12,735 nt of DNA. Origin: JAGLCW01 sp964422555. GTDB lineage: Bacteria; Caldisericota; Caldisericia; UBA6126. Under the pieces are notes generated by a model, which did not search any database, was not told where the DNA came from, and was given only the letters and a program-made list of their open reading frames with translations. This document shows, piece by piece, positions 5,501 through 12,735 of this stretch; position 1 is the first letter of the stretch; every line of letters begins with the position of its first letter. Made by a program: the position numbers and the translations under genes. The DNA is taken from positions 1 through 12,735 of the forward strand of contig CAYRBR010000046.1 in NCBI GenBank assembly GCA_964422555.1. Direction: 5' to 3'.

Positions 5501-6120
5501 TGAGCAATTCTTCCAAATACATACTGTCTTTTACAGCAGCCTCATTACGGTTGAATGAAATGGTGAAGGTTGCAAAGGCTGCATATGAGAGCGATACATC
5601 CGACCTGAAGACTGTAAAAGAAAGTGGTGTTGTGTTTAATTCTGTCAAGAACAGAACATCCGACAGGGAATTTCGTGAAATAAAGAAGAGATTAGAAAAA
5701 TTAACCCCTGCCCAGATAAAACTCCTGATTCATGGTGACCTTATTTCACAAAAACAGATTGCATTTCTTGCGGTTTGCAAACGTTACACTTTTATCAGGG
5801 ACTTTGTGGTGGATGTTATCCGAGATAAGGTCTTGGTCTTCGATTACAAAATAAATGTTTCTGATTTTAAATCTTTTATTCACGGCAAGGCTCAATTGCA
5901 TCCAGAATTGGAAGAATTTTCGGATTCCACTCTAAGGAAAGCAGAACAAGTAATGTTTCATATACTTGAACAGTCAGGTATCATAAACAATGCTGTGGAA
6001 AGAATAATACAACCACAAATGCTTCAGCCAGAAGTAATAAATTCAGTTATAAAGGATGACCCTATATGGATGAAGGTATTCATGATGCCCGACAGAGACA
6101 TAAAACAATTAATTCATTGA
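5500..6120 (+). CDS. brxA: BREX system protein BrxA (DUF1819 family)
   Basis: A 206-residue protein, the usual length for BrxA. Recognition rests on the N-terminal pattern Y-I-L-S-F-T-A-A-S-L-R-L-N-E (7-20), which matches the family's 'sFtagsl...E' start. It is supported by the helical 'NRTSDREFREIKKRLEKLT' region (51-69), the 'AFLAVCKRY.F..DFVVDVIRDK' helix, and its position as the first brx gene. BrxA is a small, entirely helical protein related in fold to NusB-like proteins and is reported to bind DNA. It is needed for BREX defence in several systems, but its exact step is not settled. Its ATG overlaps the XRE stop by one base, and its TGA is one base before the brxB ATG, so the genes are co-translated. 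The frame is intact, with no obvious defects. Confidence 0.9.
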   Translation: MSNSSKYILSFTAASLRLNEMVKVAKAAYESDTSDLKTVKESGVVFNSVKNRTSDREFREIKKRLEKLTPAQIKLLIHGDLISQKQIAFLAVCKRYTFIRDFVVDVIRDKVLVFDYKINVSDFKSFIHGKAQLHPELEEFSDSTLRKAEQVMFHILEQSGIINNAVERIIQPQMLQPEVINSVIKDDPIWMKVFMMPDRDIKQLIH

Positions 6121-6121
6121 A

Positions 6122-6706
6122 ATGGAAGATATAGCAAAGAAATTCGAGCACCTTTATCAGGTAATTTCAACCGAAGAGTTCCTTCGCATGGAATCTCTCG
6201 GTGGTGAGATACCTTTTTTCATATTCGCATTTGATGCCAAGCAACAATGTGAAGTTGATAAAGCCATCAAGGGATTAAGAAACAAATTGGAAAAAAATGG
6301 GATACCAGTCCTTGAATTAAATCTTTATGATATTTCCATTGAGATATTAAACAAAGAACTTGGTGAAGGTGAGATATTTGAACTTGAAAAAAGCATGAAT
6401 AAAAGTGAGTTCAAAGATGCTCTTCAATCGACACTTAATATTAAAGAAGTATTAATCCCACGGATAAAAGAAATTATAGATAGCAATCCAGCAAGGGTGT
6501 ATTTTCTCACAGGAATTGGTATGGTATACCCATATATCCGTTCACATAACGTTTTAAACAATTTACAGAACGTGGCAAGAAATGCTCCTACGCTTGCATT
6601 TTTTGCTGGCGAATATAATGGGTATTCGCTTGAATTATTTGGTTTACTGAAAGATGATAATTATTACAGGGCATTCAATATTGAAAATTATAAACTGAAA
6701 GTATGA
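6122..6706 (+). CDS. brxB: BREX system protein BrxB (DUF1788 family)
   Basis: A 194-residue protein, normal for the family. Two conserved blocks identify it. Residues 129-148 hold LTGIGMVYPYIRSHNVLNNL, matching the 'G-x-G-x-(V/F)-(Y/F)-P-(Y/F)-I-R-S-H-x-(V/I)-L-N-N-L' signature. Residues 160-185 hold FFAGEYNGYSLELFG followed by DDNYYRAF. The N-terminal half has a parallel strand pattern (IPFFIFAFDA, IPVLELNLYD), giving an alpha/beta NTPase-like look without a Walker A motif. BrxB is required for BREX defence and is thought to work with BrxC and PglZ/PglX in the complex; no catalytic activity is established. Its TGA overlaps the brxC ATG in an ATGA junction (6703-6706), typical of coupled genes. 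The frame is intact. Confidence 0.92.
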   Translation: MEDIAKKFEHLYQVISTEEFLRMESLGGEIPFFIFAFDAKQQCEVDKAIKGLRNKLEKNGIPVLELNLYDISIEILNKELGEGEIFELEKSMNKSEFKDALQSTLNIKEVLIPRIKEIIDSNPARVYFLTGIGMVYPYIRSHNVLNNLQNVARNAPTLAFFAGEYNGYSLELFGLLKDDNYYRAFNIENYKLKV

Positions 6707-9700
6707 TACTCAAGGATTTTTTTGTAAAGGACATCAACCGCACAATTGAAACGGTAATCAAAGCCGATGACCAAGACCATGTTTTTGATGAAGTGGCAGA
6801 ATATATCGTCACCAATGAAGTTGCAAAGAAGATTCGTGACTTCTTCTCAGCCTACAATGATTACCGTGGAGTAAACGGAGTCTGGATTAGCGGTTTCTTT
6901 GGTTCAGGCAAATCACACCTACTGAAGATTCTTTCATATGTCCTTGAAAACAAGGCATACGATGGATTAAAACTGGGTGAATTATTTGCTGAAAAAATTG
7001 AGGATGATAAGATATTAAAAGCAGATATTATAAAAGCCACTAAATGCCCTTCAGAATCAGTTTTATATAATATTGACCAACAAGCACAAATTACATCCAA
7101 ACAAGAAGAGGATGCCCTCTTAAATGTGTTTTACAAAGTTTTTAATGACCACGTTGGTTATTATGGGGAAAGAAAGTATGTGGCTGAATTCGAGCGATGG
7201 CTTGACCATGAGGGTGTCTATAAAAAATTTAAAGATGAGTTTAAATCTAATACTGGTGATGAATGGTCAGACGCAAGAAGAAAGTATTTTTCACCAAAGG
7301 TTAAAGAAGGAATAGGGCATGTTCTGTCAAAATTAATGGGTGGGACTCCAGAAAAATATGTAAATATTATTGAGACGTTGCGTACTGATTCCACTCTGTC
7401 GGTGGATGATTTTTGTAATAAAGTCAATGAATATATTAAGACAAAACAAAAAGGTTTCAGATTAAATTTCTTTGTTGATGAAGTGGGACAGTATATTTCT
7501 GAAAGTTCCAAACTTATGCTAAATCTTCAAACAATTGCTGAAACCCTTGCCACAAAAACAAAAGGAAATTCATGGATACTGGTGACTTCGCAAGAAGACA
7601 TGGAATCTGTGGTCGGTGATATGAATAAAAACCAGAAGAATGATTTCTCAAAGATACAAGCACGGTTTAAATTAAAAATTCCGTTGACATCAGCCAATGT
7701 GGATGAAGTTATTGAAAAAAGACTCCTTGATAAAACTGACCCAACAAAAACGTTGTTAAAAAGTGTATGGAAGAAAGAGCAGTCAAATCTGGAAACCATA
7801 CTTTCTTTCTCTGAAGTCGGTGTACAATTCAAAGGCTATAAGGGTGAAAATGATTTTATTAACAAGTACCCATTTGTTGCCTACCAGTTCGACCTATTCC
7901 AGCAATGCATCAGAGCATTATCAACTCACAATGCATTTCAGGGGAAACATGCATCGGTTGGTGAAAGGTCTATGCTTGGAGTTTTTCAGGATGTAGTCCA
8001 GAGCATAGAAACAAAAGATGAAAAAGCACTGGTGAGTTTTGATTTGCTGTATGAAGGTCTCCGTTCTACCATCAGAGGTGAACTTCAAAGTGCAATTATT
8101 CTGGCTGAAAAGAACCTCGATAGTGACTACGCCAAAAGAGTTCTCAAAGCACTATTCATGGTGAAATATTATCCGAATTTCAAAACAACACCAAGGAATA
8201 TTTCAACCTTGATGATTGATAATATGCATATTGATTTAAAAGAGCATGATAAGAAGGTAAATGAAGCATTAAGTCTGCTTGAAAACCAGACATACATTCA
8301 AAGAAACGGTGATTTGTACGAATTCCTTACTGATGATGAGAAAGATATTGAACAGGAAATAAAAGCAACTGACATTGACGATGGTCAGGTCACCAATCTT
8401 TTAAAAGAGATTGTTTTTGATACAATCATCGGGGAAAATAAGATTAGATATCTGGAAAATAAACAGGAATATGATTTCACAAGCAAGATTGACGGAACAA
8501 TTCTTGGCAAGGAGAAAGAACTTACTGTTGAAATTATAACCCCAAACTTCAAAGACCATGATAAAGAAGACTTATTAAAAGGGCAAACTATGGGGTATAA
8601 TACCTTATTAATGATGGTATTGCCACATGATGAGCATATGCTGTTGGATGTAAGAATGTATCTTAAAACAGATAAATATGTTCGTCTTGCACAATCAACA
8701 ACAAATAAGGATAACGTTAAACGAATATTGTTTGAAAAAGCACAGTATAACACCAAAAGAAGAGGCGACCTTGTAATACTTCTAAAGAGGTTGTTGGGTG
8801 AATCAACAATCTATATGAATGGTATGAAACAGGAAATAACTGGTTCTTCTGATGGCAAAACCAAAATGGTTAATGCCTTCCAGAACCTGATTAAACTGGC
8901 ATACCCAAATCTGAAAATGCTTGGTAGCATTTTATTCTCGGAAGAAACTATAAAATCCATCATTAAAAGTAAGCAGGATGATTTGTTTGGCACTGATGAT
9001 ACCACCATGTCAGAAGCCGAAAGAGAGATTTTAAATATCATACAGCGAAGAAAACAACAGGCTGACAGAAGTTCCCTAATTGATATACGTGACCATTTTT
9101 CACGAAAACCATATGGTTGGTATCAAAACGCTATCTGGAGCATAGCGGCAAAGTTATATAAGCGAGGTCAGGTGGAATTCAGACAGGATAGTAATTTACT
9201 GGATGATGATGGGGTATTGAATTCTTTAACGAATAACAGGCTGTATAGCAACACACTGCTTGAGCCACAGGTTGATATTGACCCCAAACTTATCAAAGAA
9301 CTGGCAACTGTTTATAATGACTTTTTTGATGAAACATGCCCTGCCAAAGAGGGTAAAGATGTTGCCATTACTTTTAAAAACAAACTCAACGATGAATATG
9401 TATGGCTCAACCAACTTTTGATGAATAAAGAAACCTATGCATTTTTGGATGAATTGTCGCCAGTTTCAGATTTTATCGAAAAACTTACAAAGAAGGACTA
9501 TTCATTTTTTCTGACTAATGTTAAAGAATTTGAAGATGAACTCCTTGACCAGAAAGAAGCAATTATAGACCCGATTAAACGCTTCTGGAATGGTGAACAG
9601 AAGAAGATATATGATTCGATACGTACATTTTTCACAGGGAATCAGTCGAATCTGGAATATGTTGAAGGCGATGAACTCAATATTCTTAAAGAAGTTATCG

Positions 9701-10191
9701 AGCATATGCAACCGTATAAAGGAAACATTATAAAAGATGCAAAAGCAGCCAAAGATTCTTTAATTTCCAAAGTCAAAGCACTAATTGAAGATGAGAGGAA
9801 ACTTACAGAAAGTGAAATTGACAGAGCAAAGAAGCGAATACAATCGCATGTCGATTACAGTAAATTAGATGATGCAAAACAGAAAGAGTTAGTAAAGCCA
9901 TTTGATGAAGAGTTAAAGAAACTCAAAGAACAACGATTCATAGCAAACCTTCGTGAAACAAGGGCAAAGGTAAAAGGGAGTCTGCTGGAAAAGCAGTTGA
10001 ATGAAATGGTACGGTTAGCAACTCCCCCTGAAGTAGATGAACCACCAGTTCATTATCAGCGATTGACTTCAGTCAAATTGAACTTTTCTAAAAGCGAATT
10101 GCAGTCCATTGAAGACGTTGATGAATATGTTAAAGCATTGAAGACGGCACTTGCTGAATTAATAAAAGAAAACAAACGGATATCCTTGTGA
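6703..10191 (+). CDS. brxC: BREX system P-loop ATPase BrxC
   Basis: A 1162-residue protein, close to the usual length of about 1,200 for BrxC (DUF499-related large ATPase, also called PglY in other types). Walker A is GFFGSGKS at residues 64-71 within the family's characteristic 'W-I-S-G-F-F-G-S-G-K-S-H-L-L-K' context. Walker B is NFFVDE at 255-260, followed by VGQY. A sensor-like segment, SWILVTSQEDM, starts at residue 290. The middle carries winged-helix-like and mixed regions, and the part from about 950 to 1110 is strongly charged with heptad-like leucines, suggesting coiled coil. BrxC is the motor-like ATPase of BREX, needed for exclusion and in many systems for methylation. It begins in a 4-base overlap with brxB and ends 4 bases before pglX. 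The frame is complete and both nucleotide motifs are intact, unlike pglX. Confidence 0.95.
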   Translation: MILKDFFVKDINRTIETVIKADDQDHVFDEVAEYIVTNEVAKKIRDFFSAYNDYRGVNGVWISGFFGSGKSHLLKILSYVLENKAYDGLKLGELFAEKIEDDKILKADIIKATKCPSESVLYNIDQQAQITSKQEEDALLNVFYKVFNDHVGYYGERKYVAEFERWLDHEGVYKKFKDEFKSNTGDEWSDARRKYFSPKVKEGIGHVLSKLMGGTPEKYVNIIETLRTDSTLSVDDFCNKVNEYIKTKQKGFRLNFFVDEVGQYISESSKLMLNLQTIAETLATKTKGNSWILVTSQEDMESVVGDMNKNQKNDFSKIQARFKLKIPLTSANVDEVIEKRLLDKTDPTKTLLKSVWKKEQSNLETILSFSEVGVQFKGYKGENDFINKYPFVAYQFDLFQQCIRALSTHNAFQGKHASVGERSMLGVFQDVVQSIETKDEKALVSFDLLYEGLRSTIRGELQSAIILAEKNLDSDYAKRVLKALFMVKYYPNFKTTPRNISTLMIDNMHIDLKEHDKKVNEALSLLENQTYIQRNGDLYEFLTDDEKDIEQEIKATDIDDGQVTNLLKEIVFDTIIGENKIRYLENKQEYDFTSKIDGTILGKEKELTVEIITPNFKDHDKEDLLKGQTMGYNTLLMMVLPHDEHMLLDVRMYLKTDKYVRLAQSTTNKDNVKRILFEKAQYNTKRRGDLVILLKRLLGESTIYMNGMKQEITGSSDGKTKMVNAFQNLIKLAYPNLKMLGSILFSEETIKSIIKSKQDDLFGTDDTTMSEAEREILNIIQRRKQQADRSSLIDIRDHFSRKPYGWYQNAIWSIAAKLYKRGQVEFRQDSNLLDDDGVLNSLTNNRLYSNTLLEPQVDIDPKLIKELATVYNDFFDETCPAKEGKDVAITFKNKLNDEYVWLNQLLMNKETYAFLDELSPVSDFIEKLTKKDYSFFLTNVKEFEDELLDQKEAIIDPIKRFWNGEQKKIYDSIRTFFTGNQSNLEYVEGDELNILKEVIEHMQPYKGNIIKDAKAAKDSLISKVKALIEDERKLTESEIDRAKKRIQSHVDYSKLDDAKQKELVKPFDEELKKLKEQRFIANLRETRAKVKGSLLEKQLNEMVRLATPPEVDEPPVHYQRLTSVKLNFSKSELQSIEDVDEYVKALKTALAELIKENKRISL

Positions 10192-10195
10192 GATT

Positions 10196-11596
10196 ATGAA
10201 TACAGCGGAACTTAAAAGGTTTGCTCAGGAAGCACGAAGAAAATTATTGGAACAGGTTGGTTCAAAACTATCGTTTGTTCTAACAACTGATTCTCCTGAA
10301 TTGCGGGAGAAAACACAACAAATCAAGCAACTCAGGGAAGAGTTGAACAAAACAACCAAGGAGCAATTGATTGAAAAGGTAGCATACACATGGTTTAACC
10401 GTTTGATGGCACTGCGCTTCATGGATGCCAACGATTATCAGCCATTGGGCATAAGGATAATAACGCCAAATGATGGATATACCTCTCCAGAATTGTTGGA
10501 CGAAGCAAAACGTGGGAACATACCAGAAGAATTGGTAGTAAAAAGACAAAAAGTATATGATTTGCTTGACGGCAAAATTCCAAGTACAAATCCACAGAAT
10601 GAAGCATTTAAGGAACTCCTAATTGCTACCTGCAATCATCTGAATACTGTGTTCCCATTCCTGTTTGAAAAAATCAACGATTACACTGAATTACTGCTCC
10701 CAGATGACCTGACCAGCGACTTTTCAATTGTAACGGATATTCGTGAAGGCATGTTCATTAATGATTGTAAGAATGTTGAAATTATAGGTTGGCTGTATCA
10801 ATTTTATATCTCAGAAAAAAAGGATGAAGTAATTGGTTCTAAATCAAAAGTTAAAAAAGAAGATATTCCAGCAGCAACACAGTTGTTTACACCACGATGG
10901 ATTGTGGAATATATGGTTCAGAATACAGTTGGTAAGTTGTGGCTGCAAAACCGACCCAAATCCAGATTGCGTGAATTTATGTCATATTTTATTGAATCGA
11001 CTTCCCCTACTGTAGATGATTTTATAAAGATAAGTTCACCAGAAGAAATTAGAATGGTAGACCCTGCAAGCGGCAGCGGTCATATATTAGTATATGCATT
11101 TGATTTGTTTACAAAGATATATGAAGAAGAGGGTTATGATTCTAATGAAATTCCAAAACTAATTATTGAAAATAACCTTTATGGGTTTGAAATCGATGAA
11201 AGGGCAGCACAACTTTCTGGGTTGGCTTTAATGATGAAAGCCAGAGAATACCAGCGCAGAGCATTAAGGAAAGACATCCAACCTAATATCATTTGTTTTC
11301 AGGACTTACATCTTAGCAACAGTGAAATTAAGGAAACCCTAAATTCGTTGAGCATAGAAGTATCGGATGAACTATTACATGATTTGAATCTGATGACACA
11401 GGCAACGAATTTCGGTTCATTAATTATTCCACAAACAAAAAAGAACGAGATAATTAAATTGATTGGTAAAATAAATCATTCTACCCAAAGTGTTGATGTA
11501 TTCCAACGAAGTAAAATGGATGCATTGTTAAATGCATGCAGCCAACTCATAATTCTTGCAGAGAAATATCATTGTATTTCAGCAAATCCACCCTAG
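10196..11596 (+). CDS. pglX: BREX adenine-specific DNA methyltransferase PglX, N-terminal part ending at a TAG in the NPPY motif
   Basis: 466 codons from an ATG 4 bases after the brxC stop. The N-terminus (MNTAELKRFAQEARRKLLEQV) and the block VAYTWFNRLMALRFM (about 62-76) are typical of type 1 PglX. The AdoMet-binding motif I is D289-P-A-S-G-S-G-H296. The next strand motif, LYGFEIDERAAQLS, follows at about 324-337. The catalytic N6-adenine motif should read NPPY. Here N464-P-P466 is followed by TAG (11594-11596), so the product lacks the tyrosine, the rest of the catalytic face and the target-recognition region. Type 1 PglX is normally around 1,200 residues. PglX normally methylates an adenine in a non-palindromic site to mark self DNA. 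The truncated product is expected to be inactive as a methyltransferase. Whether it still joins the BREX complex is unknown. Confidence 0.9.
   Translation: MNTAELKRFAQEARRKLLEQVGSKLSFVLTTDSPELREKTQQIKQLREELNKTTKEQLIEKVAYTWFNRLMALRFMDANDYQPLGIRIITPNDGYTSPELLDEAKRGNIPEELVVKRQKVYDLLDGKIPSTNPQNEAFKELLIATCNHLNTVFPFLFEKINDYTELLLPDDLTSDFSIVTDIREGMFINDCKNVEIIGWLYQFYISEKKDEVIGSKSKVKKEDIPAATQLFTPRWIVEYMVQNTVGKLWLQNRPKSRLREFMSYFIESTSPTVDDFIKISSPEEIRMVDPASGSGHILVYAFDLFTKIYEEEGYDSNEIPKLIIENNLYGFEIDERAAQLSGLALMMKAREYQRRALRKDIQPNIICFQDLHLSNSEIKETLNSLSIEVSDELLHDLNLMTQATNFGSLIIPQTKKNEIIKLIGKINHSTQSVDVFQRSKMDALLNACSQLIILAEKYHCISANPP
11594..11596 (+). other. pglX: In-frame amber codon replacing the NPPY tyrosine of pglX
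   Basis: Codons before it read Asn-Pro-Pro and codons after it read Met-Gly-Asp-Gly-Lys-Met-Asn, which is the usual continuation of PglX. The frame is identical on both sides, so this is a one-codon nonsense change (TAT or TAC to TAG) and not a frameshift. A sequencing error cannot be excluded from one sequence. Confidence 0.85.
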
Positions 11597-12735
11597 ATGG
11601 GTGACGGAAAAATGAATGATACCATTTTGAGTTGGGTCAAAGAAGAGTACCCAAAATCTAAGTCAGATTTATTCAGTTGTTTTATTGAAAGGTCTCTCAA
11701 CCTTCTGCCCATCAATGGTCTTAGTGGTTTGGTAACTATGGAAAGTTGGATGTTTCTTTCAAGTTTTGAAGACTTTAGAAAAGATTTAATAACATCATAC
11801 AAAATCAGTTCATTGAGTCATTTTGGTTGGCATGTTATGAGAATTGCTTTTGGGACAGTATCGTTTATTTTGGAGAATACAAAACCAAAACAAGAATTCA
11901 AGGGTACATATTCATATTTAGAAATTGAAGATATTGATAGAAAAACAAATAGACCATTTGTTTTTCCGAAACTAGACAATGGAAGATTTAAAATAACTAA
12001 TCAAAAGAACTTTGCCAAGATTTCTGGAAATCCCATCGCATATTGGTTGAATGATGAAATATTTGATGTTTTTAGCGAACTAAATAACTTGGATACTTTG
12101 TTGTCTGTCAGACAAGGATTAAGGACAGGAAATAATGAACGTTTTCTTAGGTATTGGCACGAGGTAGATAACTCCTTTATTGGATTGGATTTTTATGATG
12201 AAAATCAATATCATAAGCAGAAAAAGAAATATGTACCACATCAGAAAGGGGGTGTATATTGCAAATGGTTTGGGAATAACGAATATATTTTAAGATATAA
12301 TGAAGATACTCTTCCTATTTTAACTAAAACTGGAAACAAACTTCCTTCAAGAGATTTCTATTTTAAGAATTCTATAACTTGGACAGGAATTACTGCGGGA
12401 AAGTTATCTTTTAGAATAAATGGGAATGGCTTTACTTTTGATGGTACAGGGTCTTGTGCCTTTGGGAATGAAGCGGATTTGTATTATTGCTGCGGATTGT
12501 TACAATCTACTGTTGGAAAATATTTTTTGGATATTTTAAGTCCTACGATATCCCTTGAGGTTGGTCATTTAAAAAGATTTCCTGTAAAAATAGTTAATGA
12601 AGATTCAATCATTTCTTTAGTAAAAATAAATATCTCGATTTCAAAAGAATATTGGGATAGTAGAGAACACTCGTGGAACTTTAAACAAAATGAAGTTATT
12701 CGAATCAACGGGCAAGACCTCGAAGAAGAATATGA
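11597..12735 (+). pseudogene. pglX: PglX C-terminal part, in frame after the TAG, running off the window
   Basis: Read in the pglX frame, 379 codons follow without another stop until the window edge, so the 3' end is missing. The content is clearly PglX. Just after the break is MGDGKMN, then DLFSCFIERSL and a NGLSGLVTMESWMFLSSFEDFR block (the methyltransferase strand after motif IV). RIAFGTVSFILEN and SVRQGLRTGNNERFLRYW follow; the latter fits the conserved 'G-(L/M)-x-T-G-x-N-x-R-F-L-R-x-W' element before the target-recognition domain. From about 12300 onward come recognition-domain-like segments (SITWTGITAGKLSFRI, GNEADLYYCCGLLQS, PTISLEVGHLKRFPV). ATG at 11597 directly follows the TAG, so re-initiation could make a separate C-terminal chain. 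No ribosome-binding-like sequence precedes it. I treat it as part of a disrupted gene; conservation of the frame suggests a recent change. Confidence 0.85.

Noticed and set aside
11593..11802. Minus-strand open frame of 69 codons at the pglX interruption, as if an insertion had brought a new gene.
   Set aside because: The plus-strand pglX frame runs unbroken and family-like through the same bases, so this is an antisense shadow and there is no insertion.
11597..12735. UAG reassigned to an amino acid (alternative genetic code), so that pglX would be intact.
   Set aside because: Only one in-frame TAG is seen inside any gene here, and the 260-residue gene itself ends in TAG. The usual reassignment to glutamine would still not restore the aromatic residue of NPPY.
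1..12735. CRISPR array, tRNA or rRNA genes, or insertion sequence.
   Set aside because: No regularly spaced direct repeats, no tRNA-like cloverleaf or rRNA segments, and no transposase or integrase coding sequence were seen.

Overview
The window is A+T-rich, has very few Shine-Dalgarno-like sequences, and contains several matches to the Bacteroidota promoter pattern (-7 TAnnTTTG, -33 TTTG or TTG). With the protein styles seen, this suggests a Bacteroidota host. This placement is an inference from sequence style, not from a marker gene.

Left arm (about 1-4627, all genes on the minus strand): this is an accessory or mobile-element-like block. From its upstream end (right to left) it holds an ArdC/ImmA-like zinc metallopeptidase (3758-4627), an unknown gene with an awkward double reading frame at its start (2689-3703), a GNAT-fold acetyltransferase-like protein (2074-2493), two unknown genes set 3 bases apart (1717-2022 and 931-1713), a small protein with a helical K-Q-I motif (408-782) and a winged-helix DNA-binding protein (98-385). 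The short spacings suggest a few co-transcribed groups. An ArdC-like protein next to replication/regulation-style small genes is typical of plasmid or integrative-element cargo.

Right arm (4782-12735, all plus strand): a 113-residue protein of unknown function comes first. A tightly packed operon follows: small XRE regulator, brxA, brxB, brxC, pglX. This is the gene order of a type 1 BREX (bacteriophage exclusion) system. Junctions are a 1-base overlap, a 1-base gap, a 4-base overlap and a 4-base gap. pglZ and brxL, the expected remaining genes, would lie beyond the right edge. BREX marks host DNA by PglX adenine methylation and blocks phage DNA replication through the full complex.

The most notable observation is in pglX. 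The reading frame is stopped by a TAG codon exactly where the tyrosine of the catalytic NPPY methyltransferase motif should be (11594-11596). The same frame then continues intact with recognisable PglX sequence to the window edge. The methyltransferase is thus probably inactivated by one substitution, or is made as two halves, while the rest of the visible operon stays open. A small XRE-type regulator is coupled to brxA, and a promoter with an overlapping inverted repeat lies just before it. This is a second point of interest, because the described BREX regulators (BrxR) are larger WYL-domain proteins.
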